A DNA stretch of 6,788 bases, taken from Alphaproteobacteria bacterium (GTDB taxonomy: Bacteria; Pseudomonadota; Alphaproteobacteria; JALRGP01). Position numbers and translations under genes: made by a program. The stretch spans positions 1 to 6,788 of the forward strand of contig JALRGP010000055.1 of assembly GCA_023259685.1 (NCBI GenBank). The letters are read 5' to 3'. The notes beneath the pieces are model-generated. The model saw only the letters and a program-made list of their open reading frames with translations. It was not told the DNA's origin and did no database searches. The number at the start of each line of letters is the position of its first letter. The first letter of the stretch is position 1. This document shows positions 1 to 6,788 of the stretch, piece after piece.

Positions 1-3000
1 TCGAATTGTTTTAAGTAAAAAACTATGTTTTGCAAAATTTCCTTTAAGAATCAAGCGCCCCTTGCCATCAATGGAGGTCTGCCCTAGTTTTTTAACCAAA
101 TCGATATTCATCAAATTTTGGAGTTTTGTCATTCCACCCTGGTCAAAAAATGTCGGTAAAAAAGTCATGCAAATGAGTTTGTTATTACCATCGATTTGCT
201 GAACATATCTTTTGTCAGATAAATTTTTGATATCCATCACGTCTAAAAGCAATTCAACCTCTGTGGGTACGTCACCAAAACGGTCTTGTAATTCCCTTTT
301 AAAATCATGGATCATAGAACGGTTTTTCAGTTTATTGATACGTTTATACAGTCCCAATTTCACCCTCACATCCTCCACATAAGACGTTGGAATATATGTT
401 GGTATATTGACATTAATTTTGACCATATGATGGGTTTTTGTTAATTGTTCTCCTTTTGCTTGGGCAATGGCTTCGGTGAGTAAGCTTTGATACATATCAA
501 TACCAACGTCTTTGATGTATCCGGACTGTTCTTCTCCAACCAAATTACCGGCTCCTCGGATATCCAAATCATAGGATGCCAATTTAAAACTTGCTCCTAA
601 GAAGTCTAGCGTTTCCATCACTTGTAAACGTTTTTGACCGTCTTTGCTGGGACGTTCTCCCATCAATAAATAGGCGTACCCACGTCTGTATGAGCGCCCG
701 ACTCTTCCGCGCAATTGATACACCTGTGATAATCCAAATGTATCGGCTTTAAAAATAATCATGGTGTTGGCATTGGCAACATCAATTCCCGATTCAATGA
801 TGTTTGTTGAAATCAAAATATCAAATTTTTGGTGATAAAAATCCTCCATAATCGTTTCCAAATCTTTTGGTTTCATTTGGCCGTTTGCAACGCGGTAAGA
901 AAGACTTGGACACAGTTTTTGAACCACTTTTTCAATGGACGGTAAATCCTCAATAAAGCGCGTCACCATAAAAATTTGCCCACCCCGTTGATGTTCTTGT
1001 TCAATAGCATCTTGGATCATAGATTCATCGTATTCACCAATCATTGTTTTCACAGGAACACGATTTTTAGGAGGCGTTGAGATTAAGCTTAAATCACGAA
1101 CACCAGTTAATGACATTTGTAAAGTCCTTGGGATGGGTGTGGCGCTTAAGGTTAAAACATGGACGTGATCCTGTAATGATTTAAGAAATTCTTTTTGTTT
1201 CACACCAAAATGATGTTCTTCATCAATAATGATAAGACCAACATTTTTCATAGACATTTTATCATTTAACAATGAATGGGTGGCAATCAGAATATCAATT
1301 TTTTGGTCATTAAAATGTTGTCGGATGGCACTGGCCTCACCTGGGGGAACCATTCGCGATAATTGGTCAATGTTAAAAGGAAAACCATCAAAACGGTCTT
1401 TGAAATTTTGATAGTGTTGTCGGCACAATAAAGTCGTCGGGCACAAAAGTGCCACCTGTTTGTCATTGAGAACCGTTAAACATGCAGCACGCATTGCGAC
1501 CTCTGTTTTTCCAAAACCGACGTCCGCACACAATAACCTGTCCATTGGTTTGGTTGATAATAAATCTTGTACCACATCATCAATACACCGTTGTTGGTCT
1601 GTTGTTGTTTGATAAGCAAAACGATTACAAAACATAGAAAAATCATCACACATGATGAATGGTTCAATAGTTTTTTCACAGCGTTTTGCCGACAATTGGA
1701 TTAAGTCGTGAGAAATAGCCACCAAACGTTTTTGAACATTTTCTTTTCGCATGGCCCAACGACGCGCACCTAGTTTATCTAATGTGACCATACTTGATTC
1801 ATCTGCAAAGTATTTAAGAAGATTTAAATGGGTGATGGGGACCAAAAGTTTGTCTTGCCCTTCATACATCAGGCATAAAAATTCATGAAGAATACCATCA
1901 AACTCAATGGTCTCAAGCCCCTTATATTGTCCAATTCCATGATCAACGTGTACATAATAATGATTTTCTTCAAATGAGTAAGCCTCATCAAAAAATTGTT
2001 CCTGAACATTCTTTGTGTCATCATTACCATCTTCAACGATATCAAAAAAAGTGATCAGGCGCAAAGATGGTTTGTCGAAACCTTTGTCAAAGGGAGCCTT
2101 TGTGATGATTGAAGGGCAGCTGTATCCTTTATCTTTCAGGGCTTCTATAAATAAAGTTTCATCTTTATGTTGAGGAATTGAAAAAATGGGAGAGGAATAA
2201 TTTTGTTTTAAGAACGAAGAATCATGTATGACTTCATCAATGGTGACAGACGTATAGAGGTCATCAGGTGGCAAAACAGGGTAGTTATTTAATCTTTTTT
2301 TATGGTAAATGGCTTCAATGGTATCGTTCTCAAAAGAGACTCCTTCAATGGACATAACCACAGGTTTTTCCATATATGATTGAATCGTGTCCAAAGAATC
2401 AAAAAATAAAGGCATCCAGAACTCCATCCCCTGGGTCGCATGACCATTTGTGATGGCATCGTAGGCTTTTGAAAACCCAAATGGATATTTTTTCTTAAAT
2501 ATATCCAAACGGTTGGGTGTTAATAAAATTTCTCGGCACGGGGTTAAATTCACATATTGAATGGTATCGGTACTTTTTTGTGTGAGTGGATCAAATGTTT
2601 TAATCACGTCAATGTCATCACCAAATAAATCAACACGAATCGGTTCGGCGTAACCAACGGGGAAAATGTCTACTAAGTGCCCACGTATGGAATAGTCTCC
2701 GGCTTCATACACAGTAGGCCGTTTTTGATAGCCAATCTCATTTAAAAAATGGATAAGGGCATCCATTTTCAAGACGTTTCCAACTTTAAGTGTAAATTGA
2801 TCAATAATAATATCGTCCTTTGGAACAACTTTTTGAATGGCCCCCACCATATCCGTCACAAGGATACCGCGGCCTTTTGAATGAATTAAGTTAGACAGGG
2901 TATTTAACCGACAATGAACATTTTTGTGCGATGGACTGGACGTTGAATAGGGGGGCACATCCCATCCAAAAAATGGATACACATGTTGATCCGGCAAATG

Positions 3001-3114
3001 ATACGCCAAATAAGAGGTCATAACATCTACATCTATGGATCTAAGAATCACGATGGCAGATGGCCTTTCTCTCAATTTTTCACTTAATACATAAGATAGA
3101 TATTCCAAGCTCAT
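1..3114 (-). CDS. mfd: Transcription-repair coupling factor Mfd (C-terminus cut by window edge)
   Basis: Mfd is a superfamily 2 DNA translocase that pushes stalled RNA polymerase off damaged DNA and recruits UvrA for nucleotide excision repair. The 1038 codons here run in one frame without a stop to the window edge; family members are about 1150 residues, so roughly the last 110 (part of the C-terminal domain) lie outside. Visible order: UvrB-like N-terminal module with WDVPPY (residues 51-56) and YSIRGHLVDIFP (about 142-153); RNA-polymerase-interaction region with VHVDHGIGQYKG (about 387-398); Walker A DVGFGKTE (531-538); Walker B DEEHHFGV (631-638); motif III SATPIPRT (657-664); motif VI QLRGRVGRS (800-808); then RGAGNLVGEEQSGYI of the TRG/C-terminal region. 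The residue before DVGFGKT is Ala530, where the family normally has Gly. ATG at 3114 is the only ATG after the in-frame stops at 3151-3156, but it has no clear ribosome-binding site and the N-terminus is about 20 residues shorter than in E. coli, so the true start may be an upstream non-ATG codon. Identity is very secure. Confidence 0.98.
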   Translation of the reverse strand, partial: MSLEYLSYVLSEKLRERPSAIVILRSIDVDVMTSYLAYHLPDQHVYPFFGWDVPPYSTSSPSHKNVHCRLNTLSNLIHSKGRGILVTDMVGAIQKVVPKDDIIIDQFTLKVGNVLKMDALIHFLNEIGYQKRPTVYEAGDYSIRGHLVDIFPVGYAEPIRVDLFGDDIDVIKTFDPLTQKSTDTIQYVNLTPCREILLTPNRLDIFKKKYPFGFSKAYDAITNGHATQGMEFWMPLFFDSLDTIQSYMEKPVVMSIEGVSFENDTIEAIYHKKRLNNYPVLPPDDLYTSVTIDEVIHDSSFLKQNYSSPIFSIPQHKDETLFIEALKDKGYSCPSIITKAPFDKGFDKPSLRLITFFDIVEDGNDDTKNVQEQFFDEAYSFEENHYYVHVDHGIGQYKGLETIEFDGILHEFLCLMYEGQDKLLVPITHLNLLKYFADESSMVTLDKLGARRWAMRKENVQKRLVAISHDLIQLSAKRCEKTIEPFIMCDDFSMFCNRFAYQTTTDQQRCIDDVVQDLLSTKPMDRLLCADVGFGKTEVAMRAACLTVLNDKQVALLCPTTLLCRQHYQNFKDRFDGFPFNIDQLSRMVPPGEASAIRQHFNDQKIDILIATHSLLNDKMSMKNVGLIIIDEEHHFGVKQKEFLKSLQDHVHVLTLSATPIPRTLQMSLTGVRDLSLISTPPKNRVPVKTMIGEYDESMIQDAIEQEHQRGGQIFMVTRFIEDLPSIEKVVQKLCPSLSYRVANGQMKPKDLETIMEDFYHQKFDILISTNIIESGIDVANANTMIIFKADTFGLSQVYQLRGRVGRSYRRGYAYLLMGERPSKDGQKRLQVMETLDFLGASFKLASYDLDIRGAGNLVGEEQSGYIKDVGIDMYQSLLTEAIAQAKGEQLTKTHHMVKINVNIPTYIPTSYVEDVRVKLGLYKRINKLKNRSMIHDFKRELQDRFGDVPTEVELLLDVMDIKNLSDKRYVQQIDGNNKLICMTFLPTFFDQGGMTKLQNLMNIDLVKKLGQTSIDGKGRLILKGNFAKHSFLLKTIR

Positions 3115-3152
3115 TCCAAAAATAATGGGTGCTGATTTAAATGTCTGCCCTT

Positions 3153-3158
3153 ATTATA
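3153..3158 (-). promoter_or_regulatory. Candidate -10 element for mfd
   Basis: Reading on the minus strand there is a perfect TATAAT 39 bases before the mfd ATG, which would place the transcript start near 3145 and give a leader of about 30 bases. No good TTGACA-like -35 box lies 16-18 bases upstream, so this is only a moderate call. In an A+T-rich genome a TATAAT can also occur by chance. Confidence 0.4.
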
Positions 3159-3270
3159 GCGCAAGGAATACAGTAATCATTATTTAATCATGAACAACGT
3201 TAAAATTCAAAGCCAGTTTTCCAATTATTTTTAAGACTATAAAAAAACCATCATAGCCATTGGTGTAAAG

Positions 3271-3613
3271 TTATTGAAAAGCATACCGTTGATTATCAAA
3301 ACCCTTGTACGGCTTTGAGCTCCAAAGGTGATCGATTTTATTTAAAATATTATTCCCATGTTCTTGTAAATCGGTATAATTTTGAGAGTCATAAAGAACC
3401 TTGGCACGTTCATACTCCGCTGAATATAGAAGGGGCTCTTGTCTATGGTCATTTTCAAGATAGTTTTTGCATTGATCTAAGACCCTATCATTAATATGGA
3501 TTCCTGGAAAACGACTCTTTGAGTTGATCTAAACAAAAACCCTGGCTCAGGAATAAAAACAGAAATAAAAATTGGATAGAAAGCGATGTATCAGTGACTA
3601 TGATTGCTCTACC
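3271..3613 (-). pseudogene. Remnant of a small secreted or lipid-anchored protein, unknown family
   Basis: Two adjoining minus-strand reading frames look like pieces of one lost gene. The upstream piece (3613-3491) encodes a hydrophobic run LSIQFLFLFLFLSQGFC, like the core of a signal peptide with a possible lipobox-type Cys, followed by LDQLKESFSR. One frame over, an 85-codon open stretch (3528-3271) with no ATG, GTG or TTG start carries a protein-like, charged, soluble sequence including NDRVLDQCKNYLEND and YERAKVLYDSQNYTDLQEH, ending in TAA. A single frame change near 3500-3525 would join signal peptide to body and give a product of about 100 residues. No usable start codon remains upstream. 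I do not recognise the family and assign no function. A chance open stretch is possible, but the signal-peptide-plus-body order argues against it. Confidence 0.45.
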
Positions 3614-3700
3614 TTAAAAAAAACTATTAATAAATCGTTAAAAATACACCTGTTTGAGCCAAAATGACAATTGCTGACTGCTGAAAAATTTATCTTTAGA

Positions 3701-3730
3701 TTGACGAAGTAAAGTTTTTTTTGTTATTTT
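3701..3730 (+). promoter_or_regulatory. Candidate sigma-70-type promoter of the thiamine operon
   Basis: TTGACG (3701-3706) and TATTTT (3725-3730) are separated by 18 bases. The predicted transcript start, near 3737-3740, falls exactly where the TPP riboswitch begins, which supports the assignment. The -10 match is four of six, so strength is uncertain. Confidence 0.5.
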
Positions 3731-3739
3731 TAGTAAAAC

Positions 3740-3840
3740 GTTTAGGGGTGCATGCTATTCCTTTTAAGGAATGCAAGCTGAGAAAGTAGTGTGACTTAAC
3801 CCTTTGAACCTGATTTAGTTCGTACTATCGGAGGGAAAAC
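3740..3840 (+). promoter_or_regulatory. TPP riboswitch (THI element)
   Basis: All conserved blocks of the thiamine pyrophosphate aptamer are present in order: GGGGTGC (3745-3751), CTGAGA (3778-3783, the pyrimidine-sensing loop), ACCC (3799-3802), GAACCTGAT (3806-3814) and CGGAGGGA (3829-3836). Helices that can be drawn by eye are P1 GTTT/AAAC (3740-3743 with 3837-3840), P2 GGGT/ACCC (3746-3749 with 3799-3802), P3 (about 3750-3761 with 3768-3778, one bulge and one mismatch) and P5 TAGT/ACTA (3816-3819 with 3824-3827) around loop TCGT. A further small hairpin AAGT/ACTT (3784-3787 with 3794-3797) sits between CTGAGA and ACCC, where many TPP aptamers have only a few bases. There is no terminator between aptamer and gene. 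The aptamer abuts the ATG, so control is most likely translational: bound TPP would switch off the transporter and the coupled kinase. Confidence 0.97.
3830..3834 (+). promoter_or_regulatory. Shine-Dalgarno inside the riboswitch aptamer
   Basis: GGAGG lies six bases before the ATG at 3841, an ideal spacing. It is part of the conserved 3' aptamer strand CGGAGGGA that folds next to P2, P4 and P1. Ligand binding would therefore hide the ribosome-binding site directly, without a separate anti-SD helix. Confidence 0.8.
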
Positions 3841-4098
3841 ATGTTTTTAGATATTGTTGGTCTTGTGGCATCCTTAACATCTGTCATCGGTTTTATTCCA
3901 CAAATGATAAAAATTAAGAAAAGCAAATCTACACACGATATATCATTGCTGATGTTGTTAAATTTTTTTGTATGTTCGGTGGCTTGGGTCATTTATGGAT
4001 ATTGCACCAGTGCTTTTTATGTGACATTGACAAATGTCATATCATCATTTTTCTGTATCGTATTAATTTATCAGACGTTTTATTATCGTCGTGGTTAA
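3841..4098 (+). CDS. SemiSWEET/PQ-loop transporter, proposed thiamine importer
   Basis: An 85-residue membrane protein with three predicted helices (about 3-23, 34-55 and 58-79), the size and layout of bacterial SemiSWEETs, which work as homodimers in the inner membrane. The PQ-loop signature FIPQ is at 18-21, followed by a basic loop KIKKSKS (24-30) and DISLLMLLNF. W49 in AWVIYG and N65 in LTNVIS match the Trp and Asn that line the substrate pocket in characterised SemiSWEETs, so the pocket looks intact. Known members carry sugars, but this gene sits directly behind a TPP riboswitch and overlaps thiamine pyrophosphokinase by 8 bases, a position often held by thiamine transporters. I infer import of thiamine or a thiamine precursor, trapped by phosphorylation. 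PnuC-family vitamin transporters, including the thiamine carrier PnuT, have a fold related to a duplicated SemiSWEET, which makes this plausible. Family is near certain; substrate is inference. Confidence 0.93.
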   Translation: MFLDIVGLVASLTSVIGFIPQMIKIKKSKSTHDISLLMLLNFFVCSVAWVIYGYCTSAFYVTLTNVISSFFCIVLIYQTFYYRRG

Positions 4099-4705
4099 AT
4101 ACCATTCAATTGTGTGTTTAAACTCACACATATCTCAGCCAATTATTCAACGTCTTCAACAAACGCATCCGCATTTACCAATCGTTGCTATTGATGGAGC
4201 TGCAAATCAATTAATTGCTATGGGAGTTATACCGCACATGGTTATTGGAGATCTTGATAGTATTCATAAAAATCACTTAACAAGATGCGAGATCTTTGAA
4301 ACTCCGGATCAAAATTTTTCTGATTTTGAAAAAGCATCAGTACAACTTAGAAAAAGAAATCTTTTACCAGCAATTATCCTTGGAATTGAAGGGGGGCGTT
4401 TTGATCATAGCCTTATTAATTTATGTATATTATCAACATATTTCAACACCAGTATAGCCATAGGAGATGATTTTTCTATAACAATTATCAAAGAAGGTAA
4501 GGCATTTTTTTCTGATCCTTTGGGTACCACGTTATCGATCATACCGATGCCAACTGTTCAATTAAGCACATGTGGGCTGGTATGGGATATGCACCATAAG
4601 CTGTTAAGATTTCCTGGTCAATTTTCTTTGTCCAATGTAACGAAAGATATACATTGGTCAACTCACATAGATTTTGGTTGTGCTGCTTTGATTAGAGCAA
4701 TGTAG
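4091..4705 (+). CDS. thiN: Thiamine pyrophosphokinase (thiamine diphosphokinase)
   Basis: A cytoplasmic enzyme that transfers pyrophosphate from ATP to thiamine, giving TPP in one step; cells that salvage free thiamine need it. The 204 residues match the usual length of bacterial members. Family motifs in order: AIDGAANQL (33-41, with Ala where DGG is usual), VIGDLDSI (51-58, metal and pyrophosphate site), DQNFSDFEKAS (73-83), GIEGGRFDHSLINL (98-111), LSIIP (148-152) and, in the C-terminal thiamine-binding domain, GLVW (162-165) and SLSN (179-182). All acidic residues of the active site appear present, so it is probably functional. The start is GTG at 4091, overlapping the transporter's last codons by 8 bases, with no independent Shine-Dalgarno. 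Translation is likely coupled to the transporter, placing the kinase under the same TPP riboswitch. The stop is followed after 13 bases by the operon terminator. Confidence 0.96.
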   Translation: MVKYHSIVCLNSHISQPIIQRLQQTHPHLPIVAIDGAANQLIAMGVIPHMVIGDLDSIHKNHLTRCEIFETPDQNFSDFEKASVQLRKRNLLPAIILGIEGGRFDHSLINLCILSTYFNTSIAIGDDFSITIIKEGKAFFSDPLGTTLSIIPMPTVQLSTCGLVWDMHHKLLRFPGQFSLSNVTKDIHWSTHIDFGCAALIRAM

Positions 4706-4718
4706 GGGGCTCATCAGG

Positions 4719-4750
4719 AATAGGCTTCGACAGAAGCCTATTATTTTTCC
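4719..4750 (+). terminator. Intrinsic terminator of the thiamine operon
   Basis: A perfect 10-base stem AATAGGCTTC / GAAGCCTATT (4719-4728 and 4733-4742) with a GACA loop is followed by ATTTTTCC. It starts 13 bases after the kinase stop. On the minus strand the hairpin is not followed by a T-run, so it may end transcription of the converging autotransporter gene only weakly. Confidence 0.88.
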
Positions 4751-4766
4751 ATGATCTGTGTTATCA

Positions 4767-6664
4767 CTAAAACACTTTTGCAACCTTGAGTAACCCTTGA
4801 AAGCTTTGGGTGCGGTCTGCATACTTTGCGCTCAAAGCTCCCATCAAGCTCCATTGTTTGTGAATCCATTTACACCCGACTTTGCCCTCAATAGAAGTAC
4901 TTGGTTTAAAAGGCAGAGGGGCCGAAAAGGACGCACCCAAATTGGCCATGGTCATACGTGAGGTTGCAGGTGTTTTGATTGGATGGTCATGGCCCAAGAT
5001 AACTTTGACAAAGGGTTTAAGAAGCGATTCATTTCCTTGGATGAATCCTTTGGTAAGGGCACACCAAGTTCTGTCGACAGATGGTGGGCTCGCATGGACG
5101 GCATGGTGATGTCCAAATTCCCTGCACCGGTTTCCGTATACCCCGATTCAAAGGTCCGCGATCCTCCCACATGCAAAAATGTTTTGACGTAGTCATTGAA
5201 CCGGTAGTCCATCCCTAGGCGCACAGACACATCAAATCCTTTGTGTTTTTGTGATGCTTCTGCGGTTGCTAAATACCGTTTGTTATTAAAGAATGAGCGA
5301 CCGAACATCAAAAATCCTTCAATACCTAAGTTGCCAAAACGTTTGGAGATATAGGACCCCACGTGGATGGTTTCCACACTTCCCTTACCACCCCAGTTAT
5401 TTTCATATTTTTTCTGATCATTGAGGCCCTTGGATACCCCAACGATCAGGCCCCACAGTAAATCTGATGAGAATTTTTTATGAACACCCAGAAGTGTTCC
5501 AAAGGTGTTTCCGTGGGTCCCGGCCCCCGTATCCGCCATGGTTTTGACGTTATAAATGTCATAGAACGGCTGCACCCACACCATCACATCATGGGATTTC
5601 TTTTGAAATTGTGGCAAAGCTTGATCAAAATGAAACTGTCCATCACTGTGAGAGGCCTTTAAGTGGTCTCTGCCAATCTGCATCGAGATGGGTGAACTGA
5701 TCACATGGGGACGCATGTTAAGGATGTTCAAATCCATGGCTTGATCTTTTTGAAGAATATGGGAGATATCTTTGGATGATAACATGAAAGTCATATCGGC
5801 AGATGGTGCCACATTACTGTCCGTGCTAATGACTTCCGACCCCACCTTAGCTACACTTTGCCCACCACCAACGAGATGGTTGGAACGGGATTGGGTGTCC
5901 TCAAAAATATCCACCTCTTTAGTCTCAGTCGCGGACAAATTCCCACTGGCGTCATAGGTTAAAAAGGTGAGGTTATAGGACCCGGGAGATAAATTTAAAT
6001 TCGCATTGGCAGTCACGGTATCATCAACGAGTCTTGTTACGATTACATTTCCCTGGGCGTCTAAGATTTTGATACCAGACCCAGCCAACTTCCCTAAAGC
6101 TAAACTGCCATTTTCAGCCACAATGGATCCACTGGGAGAGATAGAAGCCGTTGGAGGAAGCAGCAGACTAAAACAATAGACCGTACTATTAGCATTTAAA
6201 ACTATAAATTCACCTGATGGTGTAAACATACAACCACGAGGTCCGTTTAAATTAGCCAAATTAATTTGTGTTCCTGTAGACGAGAATATTTTATTAATTT
6301 TGTCATAAGCGTAGCAGTAGGCTGTACTATTGCCCCTATTCACCACAACAAATTGATTACCGGAAGGGCTAAAAACGCCTCCCCCAGGACCAATTAAATT
6401 CGATAAATTAATTTGTGTGCCTATCGTGGTAAATTCCTTTGTTATAGTATTATAAGCATACCGATAAGCTGTGTTATTAAAGTAATTCATAACTACAAAC
6501 TCATCTCCGGATGGCGTAAAGGTACAACCAGCTGGGTTATTTAAATTTGATAAAGTAATTGGTCTACCTTGAATTTGAGACGTGTGCGCAGAAAAATTTC
6601 CCATGGTATAAATGCCAATGACCATTGTAGTGGTTTTTCCCCACACTCTATATTTCTTGTTCAA
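4767..6664 (-). pseudogene. Autotransporter (type Va) outer-membrane protein, frameshifted in the barrel
   Basis: Classical autotransporters cross the inner membrane by Sec and use a C-terminal beta-barrel to display a passenger at the cell surface. The N-terminus MNKKYRVWGK plus a hydrophobic stretch ending near FSAHTS (24-29) is a plausible signal peptide. Three 49-residue repeats follow (31-170), then a beta-rich Ig-like segment (about 171-253, with LSPGSYNLTFLTYDASGN), a linker, and the barrel from about 361 (VWVQPFYD). The first frame stops at 4952 after 570 residues, but barrel homology leaves it near residue 537: TELGVPL is followed one frame over by TKGFIQGNESLLKPFVKV and on to the terminal strand GLLKVAKVF, ending with the aromatic residue typical of the family, at TAG 4767-4769. 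Restoring one base at about 5054 (TTACC to TTAACC) would give a protein of about 632 residues. The start is TTG at 6664 without a visible Shine-Dalgarno; the basic n-region supports it over ATG at residue 14. The gene is probably inactive unless the shift is a sequencing error. Passenger function is unknown. Confidence 0.88.
6155..6574 (-). repeat. Three tandem propeller-like repeats in the passenger
   Basis: Residues 31-80, 81-129 and 130-170 share the pattern GTQINLSNLxGPxG, then FTPSGxxFVVxN and NSTAYCYAYD, with a 49-residue (147-base) period; the third copy is shorter. The pattern P-x-G-x-x-F-S/T-P-S-G-x-x-F-V-V-x-N resembles blades of YVTN/NHL-type beta-propellers. The copies also remain recognisable at DNA level (for example ATTAATTTGTGT in two units), which suggests fairly recent duplication. 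Three blades are too few for a usual closed propeller. Confidence 0.75.
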
Positions 6665-6687
6665 TTTAAAAATAAATTTAACATTTA

Positions 6688-6716
6688 ATTATATATTTTT
6701 AAACAAAAATTCATAA
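6688..6716 (-). promoter_or_regulatory. Candidate promoter of the autotransporter gene
   Basis: On the minus strand a perfect TATAAT (6693-6688) lies 17 bases after TTATGA (6716-6711), a weak -35 box. The transcript would start near 6681, about 17 bases before the TTG start. The region is so A+T-rich that a chance match is possible. Confidence 0.35.
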
Positions 6717-6788
6717 TAAGATCAAACAAACCAGAAGAACCACCCTGATCATCATGTTGGATTGTTCTCAGTCCTAAGGTAAAAATAG

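Noticed and set aside
1229..1679. Short open frames on either strand within mfd
   Set aside because: The mfd frame is continuous here with Walker A and Walker B motifs, so these are out-of-frame shadows.
3190..3234. Plus-strand 14-codon ORF starting ATGAACAACG
   Set aside because: No ribosome-binding site, no protein-like features, and random A+T-rich DNA gives many of this size.
3241..3273. Minus-strand CCA...TGG followed by seven T as a terminator after the gene remnant
   Set aside because: Only about three base pairs can form; the T-run alone is not enough.
3541..3551. Hairpin CCTG-GCT-CAGG with a T-rich minus-strand tail, as a terminator
   Set aside because: The stem is only 4 bases and lies inside the hydrophobic segment of the gene remnant.
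5049..5066. Programmed -1 ribosomal frameshift joining the two autotransporter frames
   Set aside because: The direction fits, but there is no X-XXY-YYZ slippery heptamer or long homopolymer at the junction, and autotransporters are not known to use such recoding. A lost base is simpler.
4882..5192. Plus-strand open frames opposite the autotransporter barrel
   Set aside because: They show no family motifs and mirror the coding strand of the barrel; they are antisense shadows.
6711..6755. 14-codon minus-strand ORF (MMIRVVLLVCLILL) upstream of the autotransporter
   Set aside because: It looks like a hydrophobic leader, but it overlaps the candidate promoter, lacks a clear ribosome-binding site and is short enough to be chance.

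Overview
This is an A+T-rich bacterial window with four main units: a DNA-repair gene, a decayed small gene, a two-gene thiamine operon and a frameshifted surface protein. The combination of an alphaproteobacterial-type Mfd, a dependence on thiamine salvage and a classical autotransporter suggests an alphaproteobacterium, possibly a host-associated lineage such as Holosporales. That placement is an inference from gene content and composition, not from a marker-gene comparison.

Layout. 1-3114 (minus): the first 1038 codons of mfd, the transcription-repair coupling factor, open at the left window edge and in one intact frame. 3115-3740: a sparse stretch holding a likely mfd -10 element, a broken small secreted-protein remnant (minus, about 3271-3613) and the promoter of the thiamine operon; I see nothing in 3159-3270 or 3614-3700. 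3740-4750 (plus): a TPP riboswitch, a SemiSWEET-type 3-TM transporter, thiamine pyrophosphokinase overlapping it by 8 bases, and a strong intrinsic terminator. 4767-6664 (minus): a gene for an outer-membrane autotransporter with three propeller-like repeats, a beta-sandwich-like segment and a C-terminal barrel, broken by one frameshift near 5054. 6665-6788: its A+T-rich upstream region.

How the parts work together. The central unit reads as a compact thiamine-salvage module. When TPP is scarce the riboswitch frees the ribosome-binding site, the small transporter is made, thiamine would enter by facilitated diffusion, and the kinase would trap it as TPP, which closes the regulatory loop. The kinase and riboswitch are certain by motif. 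Thiamine as the substrate of the SemiSWEET protein is inferred from regulation and context. This family is usually annotated as a sugar transporter, so the assignment is the most interesting proposal in the window. The mfd and autotransporter units appear functionally unrelated.
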